A stretch of 64,000 nt of DNA from an uncultured Treponema sp. (lineage in GTDB: Bacteria > Spirochaetota > Spirochaetia > Treponematales > Treponemataceae): assembly GCA_946411505.1 (NCBI GenBank), contig CAMKEG010000002.1, forward strand, positions 310,001-374,000, read 5' to 3'. The notes under the pieces were generated by a model. That model worked only from the letters and a program-made list of their open reading frames with translations, had not been told where the DNA came from and did no database searches. The translations under genes were made by a program, and so were the position numbers. Each line of letters starts with the position of its first letter. The stretch's first letter is position 1. Positions 16,538 to 24,313 of this stretch are shown here, one piece after another.

Positions 16538-17802
16538 ATTGGGCTAAAATTTGTTGGACAAGCGGACTTTTGATTTTTCTTGTTTGGCTCATAGCTTTTT
16601 TTGCGGCGAGCGAAACGGCCTTTCTTTCAATGACCAGCATTCGCGTCCGCAAAATGCTCCGCGCAAGGAAGCCCGGCGCCAAACGTGTGGCCCGCCTTCG
16701 CGCCGACATGGACAGCGTCTTGACGGTCGTTCTTATAGGAATAAATTTCATCAACACGCTTGCGTCTTCAATAGCCACGGCGCTCGCAATCGAGCTGGTC
16801 GGCAGCAAGGGCGTCGCGATTGCCACCGCCCTGATAACTTTTTTTGTCACGGTGTTCGGGGAAATAGTTCCAAAGACTGTGGCCGGCCTTGATGACAGGA
16901 CCGACAAGATTGCCGCGCGGAACGCCGTTCCGCTTGAAATGTTGAAATGGATTTTTTGGCCTGTCGTTTGGGTTTTCTCCAACATTTCAAAGGGAACCGC
17001 TTTTGTCGTCAATAAAATTTGGAAGCGCAACGACGCGATTATCCAAGAAGGCGAGCTTAAGACTTTGATTCAAGCGGGCGCGGACGACGGCGCCTTGGAA
17101 AAATCCGAAAAAAACATGCTCAATAAAATTTTGGAAATTTCCGATTTGACGGTTCACAACATCATGAAGCACCGCTCCCTTGTCACTTACATAAAGGAAA
17201 GCGACACAAGGGCGGCTGTCGTGGAGGCTTTTAAGAATTCCGGCTACTCGCATTTGCCTGTCTACAAGGACTCCAAGGAAAATGTCACCGGCGTTTTGTA
17301 TTACAAGGACGTTTTGTTTGAAAAGAATTTGCCGGGCGCTTTTTTTATCGTTGACTACATGACCGCGCCGCTTTATGTTCCGGAAACTTTTTCTGTGATT
17401 GAGTTGATTCAAACGCTTAAAAAGGAAAACCGTTCCTTTGCCGTCGCGCTGGACGAACAAGGCTGCACCGCCGGAATTGTCACCCTTGACGACGTGATGC
17501 GCGGCTTGTTCGGCAGAATGAGCGACGCGGGCAACAAGCACCAGGAAGTTCCGGCGGAAGAAAGAATAAAGATTGTGTCGTCGCGCGAATTTTTGGTTCC
17601 CGGCGACATGCGCCTGAACGATTTGAACAGCATATTAAACTTGAATTTGACAAGCGAAAATTATGACACTTTGGCGGGATTTTTAATGGAAAAATTTGAC
17701 GCGCTTCCATCCTCCGGGGAAGCCGCGCGAATCGGCCGCGCGCTTTTTGTGGTCGAAGACCAATCCCAGCGAAGGATAAAAACGGTCAGAATAAAATTTT
17801 AG
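16534..17802 (+). CDS. CNNM/HlyC/CorC-family membrane protein (second of two)
   Basis: A 422-residue paralogue of the preceding protein with the same architecture: transmembrane DUF21 part (LIAFFAASETAFLSM; FVTVFGEIVPKTVAG), CBS pair (IMKHRSLVTYIKESD; FAVALDEQGCTAGIVTLDD) and CorC/HlyC C-terminus. The two proteins may form a heteromer (inference from the 4-nt overlap and side-by-side duplication). Its TAG stop overlaps the TAA stop of the convergent cytidylate-kinase-like gene (TTAG at 17799-17802), leaving no room for a terminator. Confidence 0.9.
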   Translation: MNWAKICWTSGLLIFLVWLIAFFAASETAFLSMTSIRVRKMLRARKPGAKRVARLRADMDSVLTVVLIGINFINTLASSIATALAIELVGSKGVAIATALITFFVTVFGEIVPKTVAGLDDRTDKIAARNAVPLEMLKWIFWPVVWVFSNISKGTAFVVNKIWKRNDAIIQEGELKTLIQAGADDGALEKSEKNMLNKILEISDLTVHNIMKHRSLVTYIKESDTRAAVVEAFKNSGYSHLPVYKDSKENVTGVLYYKDVLFEKNLPGAFFIVDYMTAPLYVPETFSVIELIQTLKKENRSFAVALDEQGCTAGIVTLDDVMRGLFGRMSDAGNKHQEVPAEERIKIVSSREFLVPGDMRLNDLNSILNLNLTSENYDTLAGFLMEKFDALPSSGEAARIGRALFVVEDQSQRRIKTVRIKF

Positions 17803-18428
17803 GCTTTGGCCGCGTTTACGATTAAGTCCGCGGTGCCGTCGATTCCGGCGTAAGAGCTGTTGATGAGCAAGTCGTAGTGCTCGTAGGCGCCCCAAGTCCA
17901 TTCGGTGAATGTGTTGTAGTGGTTGGCTCGGCGCTTGTTGACCTGCGTGATTGTCTTTTTCGCGTCTTTTTCCGGAATGCCGTAAGCTTCAATCGCGCGC
18001 TTGATTCTGTCGTCGGGGTTTGCGTAAACAAAAAGTTTCAGTATGTCGCTGTCAGCAAATTCTTCGCTAGTGTGAAGAATGTAGTCGGCGCAGCGGCCTA
18101 CGATTACGCAAGGCGATTCTTTGGCCACCTTAAGGATGATTGTTCTTTGCGCGTTGTAGATTTGGTCAACCAAGGGCAGCGTGTTGGGCGTTGTGGCCGT
18201 CGTGTAGTTTGAGGAATAGTTTGAGCCAAGCATCATGTTGTAAAGCCAGCCGCTTGAAAGGCTTTGCTCGCTCTTTTCGATGAACTTTGGCGAGAGTCCG
18301 CTTTCGTCGGCGGCAAGGTCGATGAGCTGCTTGTCGTAGTATTTCCAGCCAAGCTTTTCGGCGACAATCTTTCCAATGGCGCTTCCAGCGCTTCCGTATT
18401 CACGGCTTATAGTTATGATTTTTTTCAT
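17799..18428 (-). CDS. cytidylate kinase-like family protein
   Basis: A 209-residue P-loop-type kinase of the cytidylate-kinase-like (AAA/AK6-like) family common in Firmicutes and spirochaetes. It begins ITISREYGSAGSAIGKIVAEKLGW, the modified P-loop of this family, and has the VIVGRCADYIL segment and YANPDDRIKRAIEAYG lid. The true substrate is unknown; canonical Cmk is a different, shorter-lid protein. Start has AAGGAG upstream with a ~40-nt leader from a TAGCAA-N17-TACAAT promoter. Confidence 0.85.
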   Translation of the reverse strand: MKKIITISREYGSAGSAIGKIVAEKLGWKYYDKQLIDLAADESGLSPKFIEKSEQSLSSGWLYNMMLGSNYSSNYTTATTPNTLPLVDQIYNAQRTIILKVAKESPCVIVGRCADYILHTSEEFADSDILKLFVYANPDDRIKRAIEAYGIPEKDAKKTITQVNKRRANHYNTFTEWTWGAYEHYDLLINSSYAGIDGTADLIVNAAKA

Positions 18429-18453
18429 GTCAACTCCTTGTTCAGATTTTTAT

Positions 18454-18482
18454 ATTGTATCACAGTTTTCACGGTTTTGCTA
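18454..18482 (-). promoter_or_regulatory. promoter of the cytidylate-kinase-like gene
   Basis: On the minus strand CTAGCAAAA, 17-nt spacing from TAGCAA to TACAAT. Same -35/-10 pair as metA and the HD gene, but here followed by a normal leader with a ribosome site and not by the upstream GCCCGC hairpin. Confidence 0.55.
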
Positions 18483-18489
18483 GAGAGCG

Positions 18490-19524
18490 CTACCATGAAA
18501 ATTTTAGCGACAGCTCCAAGTCAAAGTAGGTCACTTTTCCGCCGCCGCTGTTTTTTGAAATGCGCTGGTAGGAAGAGTCTTCGCTCTTTTTATAATACAT
18601 CGCGCCCTCGCTCTCTTTTGAGACGACAAAGACGCAAGTTTGGCAAATCGAAAAATTTTTCTTCAGAATAAACTCCGCCTTAACGCTTTGCCTGAACGCC
18701 GAGAGCGTCGAAAAGACGATTTCCTTAAAATCTTTGGAGTTTGTCAAATGCTTGTCAAAATCCAAGAGGAGCGACACCGGAGAAAATTCGCTGGCAAGCT
18801 CAAAATGCAGCCAAGAAAATGGCGTGAACTTCGCGCCGATTCCGGTCCAAATGAAAAAATTGTAGGCTTCATATTCAATGACTTTTTTTCCTTCAAACGA
18901 ATAGGTCTGCCTTGTCGCGATGTCGTTGTACGGCAAGATTCTGTTGTTTTTGTAGTCGTGAACTCCATAATAGCCGTATCCGTCTTTTGCCAAAAAGCTC
19001 ATGTATTGAACGTTGAAAGAAAGCAATGGCGCCAAGGAAAGCCAATTGGTAGGATAAAATTTATAGTCGCCTTTGAGTTCCAAGTCAAAGCCGGCGATTC
19101 CGCCAAATTTATCCTTCAAGAAAAGGGTGTGCTCCGAGAAATCTGTCTTTGTCGTCGTGTCGCCGTTTTGGCAGGAAGAGTCGTTTCTCCAATCGGAGTC
19201 GGTGAGAGTTCCGGCTTTTGACGCTATGAAAAATTTGTTTGAAAGCTTAAATCCTAGTCTTTTGTAATTGACGGAAAAATTTAAGGCAGTGTAAAAACTG
19301 GGACGCAAACGATATTCCAATTCGCTTTGCTTGTAGCGCTCGTTGTCATAGCTCCTTTTTGCCCAAACGATTTCATTGTAAGTTCCGATTCTAAGGCCCA
19401 TTCCGCCTTCAAGCGAAAAAGTCCAGTTTGAAACTTTTAGCTCGGCTTGCTTTTGTTCCTGCGCGAAAAAGAAATTGGCGAAGAAAAGTAAAATCGTTGA
19501 AAGGACAAGAGCTTTTTCTTTCAA
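18490..19524 (-). CDS. omptin-like outer-membrane protease
   Basis: Predicted 344-residue beta-barrel in the outer membrane, starting at a TTG with GGAG upstream; signal peptide MKEKALVLSTILLFFANFFFA. The sequence resembles omptins (OmpT, Pla): an Asp-x-Asp-Trp segment (109-112, DSDW) followed by a Ser/Asp/His loop, YMSFLAKDG like OmpT's YSFTARGG, and an Asp-x-His pair (257/259, in LLLDFDKHL) matching OmpT Asp210/His212. It ends in the alternating SLKFSW pattern of barrel proteins. If correct it cleaves peptides at the surface, usually next to basic residues. The longer frame starting at 19569 would overlap the pseudouridine synthase gene. Assignment is from memory of OmpT and needs a profile search. 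Confidence 0.65.
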   Translation of the reverse strand: MKEKALVLSTILLFFANFFFAQEQKQAELKVSNWTFSLEGGMGLRIGTYNEIVWAKRSYDNERYKQSELEYRLRPSFYTALNFSVNYKRLGFKLSNKFFIASKAGTLTDSDWRNDSSCQNGDTTTKTDFSEHTLFLKDKFGGIAGFDLELKGDYKFYPTNWLSLAPLLSFNVQYMSFLAKDGYGYYGVHDYKNNRILPYNDIATRQTYSFEGKKVIEYEAYNFFIWTGIGAKFTPFSWLHFELASEFSPVSLLLDFDKHLTNSKDFKEIVFSTLSAFRQSVKAEFILKKNFSICQTCVFVVSKESEGAMYYKKSEDSSYQRISKNSGGGKVTYFDLELSLKFSW

Positions 19525-19540
19525 GCGCCACGCTCCATTT

Positions 19541-20362
19541 TTATTGCGCGGTTGGGTCGACGCCGCCAAGCGTGTTAGAGTCCGTCAACGGGTTGACGCC
19601 GCCAAGCGGGTCGACACCGCCAAGCGGGTCGACGCCAAAAATCTTGGCCAGCTGCTTTCGCGTAACTTCCAAATCCTTGGGATAGGGAGCGACAAATTCA
19701 ACTTGCCCGCCGCTTGTCGGATGCGTAAAAGAAATCTTCCAAGCGTGGAGCGCAAGGCGGTCAATCAAAGGCCGCTCGGCTTCCGGGTCGCCGTTCCAGC
19801 GCTTTTTTAGTTCCGAAAGATAAACGCCGCGCTGGTTTCCGCTGTAAAGGGGGTCGCAGACAATCGACAAATTGTTGGCGCTCAAGTGCGCCCGGATTTG
19901 GTGGGTGCGCCCGGTGAGCGGCCGCGCTTCCAGCCATGAAAAAGGCCCGCAGGAGCCGATAAAGTGAAAGTCGGTGGCCGAATCTTTTCCGCGCGTTTTG
20001 TTGACAACCGTTCTGTGGCGGGCGTCGCCGTCGGGCATTAGCGGGAGCGTCACTTTAAGGTCGGACCAAAGGGGGCGGCCGCGAACAAGGCAATGGTAAA
20101 CCTTATGAACGCTCCTTCCGGCAAATTGCGCGCATAAATTTTTGTGCGACTCGGCGTTGCGCGCGTAGACAACAATTCCGCTAGTGTCCTTGTCAATTCT
20201 ATGGACTGCAAAAAGCGCGCCAAACTCTTTCTGCGCCAAAAGGTCCAGTCGCGGCGCTTCTTCGTCGTAGCGGTCGGCGGCCACGCAAAGGCCGCTCTTT
20301 TTGTTCAATACGATTATGTCGTCGTCGGAGTGAATGACGCTGTAGTCGGGTGTTGTCTTCAT
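19541..20362 (-). CDS. RluA-family pseudouridine synthase
   Basis: A 273-residue RNA-modifying enzyme that isomerises uridine in rRNA or tRNA. The active-site loop HRIDKDTSGIVVYARN is intact (Asp57), followed by GRTHQIRAHLS and RLALHAWKISFTHP, all standard RluA/RluC/D landmarks. There is no N-terminal S4 domain, so it is closer to RluA/TruC type. Odd: the last ~30 residues are a run of a six-residue unit (GVDPLG / GVNPLT), encoded by an 18-nt minisatellite at 19550-19635; it looks like a recent addition. The start codon is 9 nt after a TATACT box, so this may also be leaderless. Target uridine cannot be told. Confidence 0.88.
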   Translation of the reverse strand: MKTTPDYSVIHSDDDIIVLNKKSGLCVAADRYDEEAPRLDLLAQKEFGALFAVHRIDKDTSGIVVYARNAESHKNLCAQFAGRSVHKVYHCLVRGRPLWSDLKVTLPLMPDGDARHRTVVNKTRGKDSATDFHFIGSCGPFSWLEARPLTGRTHQIRAHLSANNLSIVCDPLYSGNQRGVYLSELKKRWNGDPEAERPLIDRLALHAWKISFTHPTSGGQVEFVAPYPKDLEVTRKQLAKIFGVDPLGGVDPLGGVNPLTDSNTLGGVDPTAQ

Positions 20363-20430
20363 ATAAGATATAGTATAAAATAAAACGCAACTAAAATCAA
20401 TTTTTTTTGTCTAATTTTATAGAGGAAAAT

Positions 20431-22113
20431 ATGTCTTCATTATATAAAGAGTTTTTGGAAGAGCCGAGAGAATTCAACGGATACGAGGATTTAAAGGAAC
20501 ATTTCAAAATCAAGATTCCTTCAAATTTCAACTTTGCCTACGATGTCGTGGACCGCTATGCAAATGACGAGCCTGACAAAAGGGCGCTTGTTTGGTGCGA
20601 CGACCGCGGCGAAGAAAAGATTTTTACCTTCAAAGAAATTTCCGACATGTCAAAAAAGACGGCCAACTTTTTGACCGCCCACGGAATCCGCAAGGGCGAC
20701 GCGGTTTTGCTGATTTTGCGCCGCCGCTACGAGTTCTGGCTTTTTATTTTGGCCTTGCACAGAATCGGAGCGATTGCCGTTCCCGCGACAGTAATGCTTC
20801 TAAAAAAGGATTTGGAATACCGCAACAACGCCGCTTCGATTAAGATGATTGTTTCTGTTGACGACGACAAGTTGATGAAGGAAATCGAATCCGCGATGCC
20901 CAAATCTCCGACAGTAAAAAATTTGGTCACAGTCGGCGGCGACAGGCCGGGCTGGGTCAACTTCCACCGCGAGTATGAATTTTGCCTTCCGATTTTTGAG
21001 CGCATCAGCGGTTCCGAGGGAACGACAAACGACGACATCATGCTTTTGTATTTTACAAGCGGAACGTCGGGCTACCCGAAAATGGTCGGCCACAATTTCC
21101 TTTACCCGCTGGGCCATATCGTCACGGCCAAGTTTTGGCAGAACGTTGTCGAGGACGGCTTGCATTTGAGCATCGCCGAAACCGGTTGGGGCAAGGCTGT
21201 TTGGGGAAAGCTTTACGGCCAGTGGATTGCCGGCAGCGCGGTCTTTGTTTACGACATGGATTCATTTAAGCCCGACTTGGTTCTCCAAAAAATCGCGCAT
21301 TACAAAATCACCACTTTCTGCGCGCCGCCCACGGTCTACCGCTACTTAATCCGGCAAAATCTTTCCAAATACGATTTGTCTTCGCTAAAATATTGCGTCA
21401 CAGCCGGCGAGGCTTTGAACGCCGAAGTTTACAACCGCTTTTACGAGCAGACCGGAATCAAAATGTTTGAGGCTTACGGCCAGACAGAAGCGACGGTCAT
21501 CGTCGGAAACTTTCCGGGAATGGAGCCAAAGCCGGGCTCCATGGGAAAGCCCGCTCCCGGCTACGACGTCCGCATCGCAAAGCCCAACGGCGACACTTGC
21601 GGCGTGAACGAAACGGGCCAAATCGTAATCGACGTGGAAAAGTCGCATCCGCTTGGCTTGTTCTCGGGCTACTACAAAGACGTGGTTCTTACCGCCGAAG
21701 CCTTTGACAACGGCGTTTACCACACCGGCGACACGGCCTACATGGACGAGGACGGCTACATTTGGTTCGTGGGCCGCGCGGACGACATCATAAAAAGTTC
21801 CGGCTACCGCATCAGCCCCTTTGAGGTTGAAAGCGTTTTGCAGCAGCATCCCGCCGTTTTGGAATGCGCAGTCACTGGCGTTCTTGACGCAAAGCGCGGC
21901 CAGCTTGTTAAGGCCACGATTGTCTTGAACAAGGGCTTTGAGCCGAACAAGCAGCTGGAAATTGAATTGCAGGAATTCGTCAAGAGCCAGACGGCCAGCT
22001 ACAAGTATCCGCGCATCATCGAATTTGTCGAGGAGCTGCCAAAAACAATCAGCGGAAAAATCCGCCGCGTCGAAATCCGCGAAAAGGATAATAAAGATAA
22101 GGAAGAATTATAA
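20431..22113 (+). CDS. AMP-forming acyl-CoA synthetase (acetyl/medium-chain type)
   Basis: ANL-superfamily ligase of 560 residues that activates a carboxylic acid with ATP and CoA. Motifs: P-loop-like YFTSGTSGYPK (about 205-215), the GQTEATVIVGNFPG block, YHTGDTAYMDEDGY, the hinge GRADDIIKSSGYRISPFEVE and the catalytic-Lys motif KTISGKIRR near the C-terminus. The core is closest in feel to the acetate/medium-chain (ACSM-like) branch; the acid is unknown. Start is the ATG with GAGG 7 nt upstream; a TTG at 20407 is in frame but has no ribosome site. Transcribed divergently from the pseudouridine synthase gene and followed by the long palindrome. Confidence 0.88.
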   Translation: MSSLYKEFLEEPREFNGYEDLKEHFKIKIPSNFNFAYDVVDRYANDEPDKRALVWCDDRGEEKIFTFKEISDMSKKTANFLTAHGIRKGDAVLLILRRRYEFWLFILALHRIGAIAVPATVMLLKKDLEYRNNAASIKMIVSVDDDKLMKEIESAMPKSPTVKNLVTVGGDRPGWVNFHREYEFCLPIFERISGSEGTTNDDIMLLYFTSGTSGYPKMVGHNFLYPLGHIVTAKFWQNVVEDGLHLSIAETGWGKAVWGKLYGQWIAGSAVFVYDMDSFKPDLVLQKIAHYKITTFCAPPTVYRYLIRQNLSKYDLSSLKYCVTAGEALNAEVYNRFYEQTGIKMFEAYGQTEATVIVGNFPGMEPKPGSMGKPAPGYDVRIAKPNGDTCGVNETGQIVIDVEKSHPLGLFSGYYKDVVLTAEAFDNGVYHTGDTAYMDEDGYIWFVGRADDIIKSSGYRISPFEVESVLQQHPAVLECAVTGVLDAKRGQLVKATIVLNKGFEPNKQLEIELQEFVKSQTASYKYPRIIEFVEELPKTISGKIRRVEIREKDNKDKEEL

Positions 22114-22118
22114 AAACA

Positions 22119-22294
22119 AAAAAACGCGGTCAAAACGGCTCCCAGTGTCCGTGCGTCCAGCGAAACCGCTAGATATCGTCGCTACACGCATTTTGCGCTT
22201 GAAACTATTGAACGCTGCCGCTAATGCGGCAGGCGCAAAATGAGTGTTTTCGCTAGACGCTCGTCCACTTCGCGCCGTTTTGCCAGCGTTTTTT
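22119..22294. other. 176-nt near-palindrome between convergent genes (structured RNA, terminator or miniature element)
   Basis: Four nested inverted repeats: outer arms 22119-22139 with 22274-22294 (19 of 21 paired), next 22144-22165 with 22248-22269 (about 18 of 22 paired), then 22185-22198 with 22233-22246 (13 of 14 paired) and the tip CTGCCGC-TAAT-GCGGCAG (22215-22232). The outer 3' arm ends in a T-run on the plus strand and the outer 5' arm gives a T-run on the minus strand, so it may stop transcription both ways. It carries more structure than a terminator needs, and it has no coding frame of note. Confidence 0.7.
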
Positions 22295-22321
22295 ATTTTT
22301 TTCAATACCTTAATTTATTCT

Positions 22322-23374
22322 TCACATTAAATGGAGGGCGGCGAGTTCGTTGAGGACTTGCCGCTTGTTTTTTGTCCAGTCGGGGGCGAGCAAAATCTTT
22401 TTTGGCCCGTCGCCGGTCAAGCGGTGCACGACCATGTCAGGCGGCAATAGTGGAACAATCTTTTTTAAAAGTTCAAAATACTTTTCTTTTGCAAGGCATT
22501 TAAAATTGCCCGCCCGCCATTCTTTTTCCAAATCGGTTCCGGCCAAAACATACAAGACCGTAAGCTTTATTCCGTCCGAGCCGGCGGCGACAACGCGGCG
22601 GACTGACTCAAGCATGTCGTCGTCGTCCTCGCCGGGCAAGCCCAAAATCAATTGCGTCACGATGTGGACTGCGGGGCATTCTTTTTTTAGCGCCGCGACC
22701 GCGTCAAAGTAAACGCTTGTGGGGTAGCCGCGCCGCATCCAGTCCGCCGTTTTTTGGCGAGCGGTCTGCAGGCCCAGCTCTACCGTGACAAAAGTTTTTT
22801 GCGACAGTTCCTTTATTGCTTCTAGAATTTCAGGACCAAGACAGTCGGGCCGCGTCGCTATGTCCACGCCCACAATGTCAGGAGCGGCGAGCGCGTCCAA
22901 GTATTTTTGCTTTAGAACAAACGGGTCGCCGTATGTGTTGGTGAAGTTCTGGAAGTAGGCGATGTAGGCGGGAGCGGGAACCGTGTTCCCGGCGGAGAGG
23001 CGCGGCGCTTTTTGGCTTTGCAAACTTTTTTCTTCTGCGGAAATTTTTTCAACGCCCGGAACGCGCGGGCCGGCGCAATCGTTGGCTTGCGATAACTTTT
23101 GGTCATTGTCTAAAGATTTTGGTTCACCAAAACGCGGGCCGGCGCGGCCATGCGCTTTTTTTTGCACCAACAGTTTGGCGCGCTCAAGCTGTTCCGCGAT
23201 AGGAAGATTTTTTGGCGGAATGAAGTCGCCGCTACCGTTGGCCGAGCAAAAGATGCAGCCCCGCGTGCCCAGCGTTCCGTCGCGGGTAGGGCAGGTGCAG
23301 CCCGCGTCGACGGCAAGCTTGTAAACTTTGCGGCCAAACTTGTTTTTGTAAAAGTCAGAAAGCGTTATGGGCAT
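22322..23374 (-). CDS. TIGR01212-type radical SAM protein
   Basis: A 350-residue radical SAM enzyme of the YtqA/TIGR01212 group, whose biochemical role is unsettled (tRNA modification has been proposed for relatives). The Cys signature CPTRDG ... GCIFC gives Cys28, Cys40 and Cys43 for the 4Fe-4S cluster; VTQLILGLPGEDDDDM and the C-terminal HRLTGDGPKKILLAPDW are family landmarks. Odd: residues 74-135 are an extra hydrophilic, Gln/Pro/Gly-rich stretch (repeats of AGPR, an NDQK/QAND pair) placed between LLVQKK and AYIAYFQNF, where relatives run straight on. It lies 46 nt downstream of the HD hydrolase gene in the same direction. Confidence 0.88.
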   Translation of the reverse strand: MPITLSDFYKNKFGRKVYKLAVDAGCTCPTRDGTLGTRGCIFCSANGSGDFIPPKNLPIAEQLERAKLLVQKKAHGRAGPRFGEPKSLDNDQKLSQANDCAGPRVPGVEKISAEEKSLQSQKAPRLSAGNTVPAPAYIAYFQNFTNTYGDPFVLKQKYLDALAAPDIVGVDIATRPDCLGPEILEAIKELSQKTFVTVELGLQTARQKTADWMRRGYPTSVYFDAVAALKKECPAVHIVTQLILGLPGEDDDDMLESVRRVVAAGSDGIKLTVLYVLAGTDLEKEWRAGNFKCLAKEKYFELLKKIVPLLPPDMVVHRLTGDGPKKILLAPDWTKNKRQVLNELAALHLM

Positions 23375-23420
23375 ATTTTTTGCGGGCGGCTTTATGGTCT
23401 TGCGAGCATTCCGCGCGGGC

Positions 23421-24056
23421 TCATTCTTTTATAAAGCCGCGCGATTTTCCGCGCTCGATGTTCTTTTGAACCCATTCCCAAACGCGCGGCATGTTTTCTT
23501 TTAAAGGGCCGATGCGCTTTTCCACCATCGCGACTGTCGCGCCGGCTTCGGCCCAGGTTCCGCCGGTCAAAGAAAGCGAGTTGTTCAAAAAAGGCTCCAA
23601 GCGGTCCATGCAATTCGCGTAGCGCGATTCAGGCGATTTAAATTCCTCAAACTCCTCCCAAAGCGCGCGGAGCTTTCGCGCGATGTCGTCAGGAAGTTGG
23701 CCGAACAATTTTTGCTCGGCGGCTTTTTCCCGTTCCTCTTTGCCGACGTTGGCGGCGGCGTCGTAGGCAAAAGTGTCGCCCGCGTAGATTTCAACCAAGT
23801 CGTGGGCAAGGCAAAGAAGCGCCGCCTTTCGCTCGTCAACTTGGTCCGAAAAATATTCTTTGAACAAAAGCGCCATCAGCGCGATTCGCCAAGAGTGCTC
23901 CGCGTCGTTTTGCCTGCGCGAGCCGTCGGCCAATTTTGTGCGGCGCAAAATGCCGTCCATCTGTTCCGCCAGCGCGGTAAACTTTAAAAGACTGTCCAAG
24001 CGTCCGTCGTCAGAGGGGGTGAAAGCTGAGATGATTTCTTCAAATGGTTTTTCCAT
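23421..24056 (-). CDS. HD-domain hydrolase (YfbR/PF13023-like)
   Basis: A 211-residue metal-dependent phosphohydrolase. HD residues are visible: His54 (DAEHSW), His85-Asp86 (CLAHDLVEIYAGDT) and Asp94. This is the YfbR/HD_3 arrangement, whose members act as 5'-deoxynucleotidases; that activity is inferred from the family only. The start codon lies exactly 7 nt after the TATAAT of a promoter contained in palindromic repeat D and has no ribosome site, so a leaderless message is predicted. Likely co-transcribed with the downstream radical SAM gene. Confidence 0.88.
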   Translation of the reverse strand: MEKPFEEIISAFTPSDDGRLDSLLKFTALAEQMDGILRRTKLADGSRRQNDAEHSWRIALMALLFKEYFSDQVDERKAALLCLAHDLVEIYAGDTFAYDAAANVGKEEREKAAEQKLFGQLPDDIARKLRALWEEFEEFKSPESRYANCMDRLEPFLNNSLSLTGGTWAEAGATVAMVEKRIGPLKENMPRVWEWVQKNIERGKSRGFIKE

Positions 24057-24063
24057 AGGGAAA

Positions 24064-24126
24064 ATTATAACGCGTTTCGCGCGCTTTTGCTAGAATAAGT
24101 TTATTCAACCGCCCGCAGTCGCAGGC
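24064..24126 (-). repeat. palindromic repeat copy D with HD-gene promoter
   Basis: Minus-strand order: stem GCCTGC-GACT-GCGGGC, TTGAATAAAC, CTAGCAAAA, second hairpin region around CGCG-AAA-CGCG, TATAAT. TAGCAA (24087-24092) to TATAAT (24064-24069) is 17 nt, and 7 nt separate the box from the ATG, identical to the metA copy C. Confidence 0.8.
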
Positions 24127-24236
24127 TCTTTGGCGGAACTAAAGTTCATATGGAACATAGCTGACATCCTTACAAGAATTCGCGCAGGGGCTCGCTGTAA
24201 CTTTTGCCGGCGGGGGAACGCTCCGGCGCAAATTCC

Positions 24237-24265
24237 TAGACTTTTTGACAAAAGCGCGCTAAAAT
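24237..24265 (+). promoter_or_regulatory. candidate promoter of the giant lipoprotein gene
   Basis: CTAGACT (-35 like TAGACT) and TAAAAT with 17-nt spacing; GCGCGC directly precedes the -10. Gives a leader of about 40 nt. The stretch 24127-24236 otherwise holds only a short GC-rich hairpin. Confidence 0.45.
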
Positions 24266-24313
24266 AATGCGGTTATAGCCGATATTTCTATTATAGAAGA
24301 AAGGACGAGTTTT

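Noticed and set aside
24237..24265. TTGACA at 24245 as -35 of the giant gene
   Set aside because: It is only 9 nt from TAAAAT, and no other -10 fits at 16-18 nt; the CTAGACT 17 nt upstream of TAAAAT was preferred.
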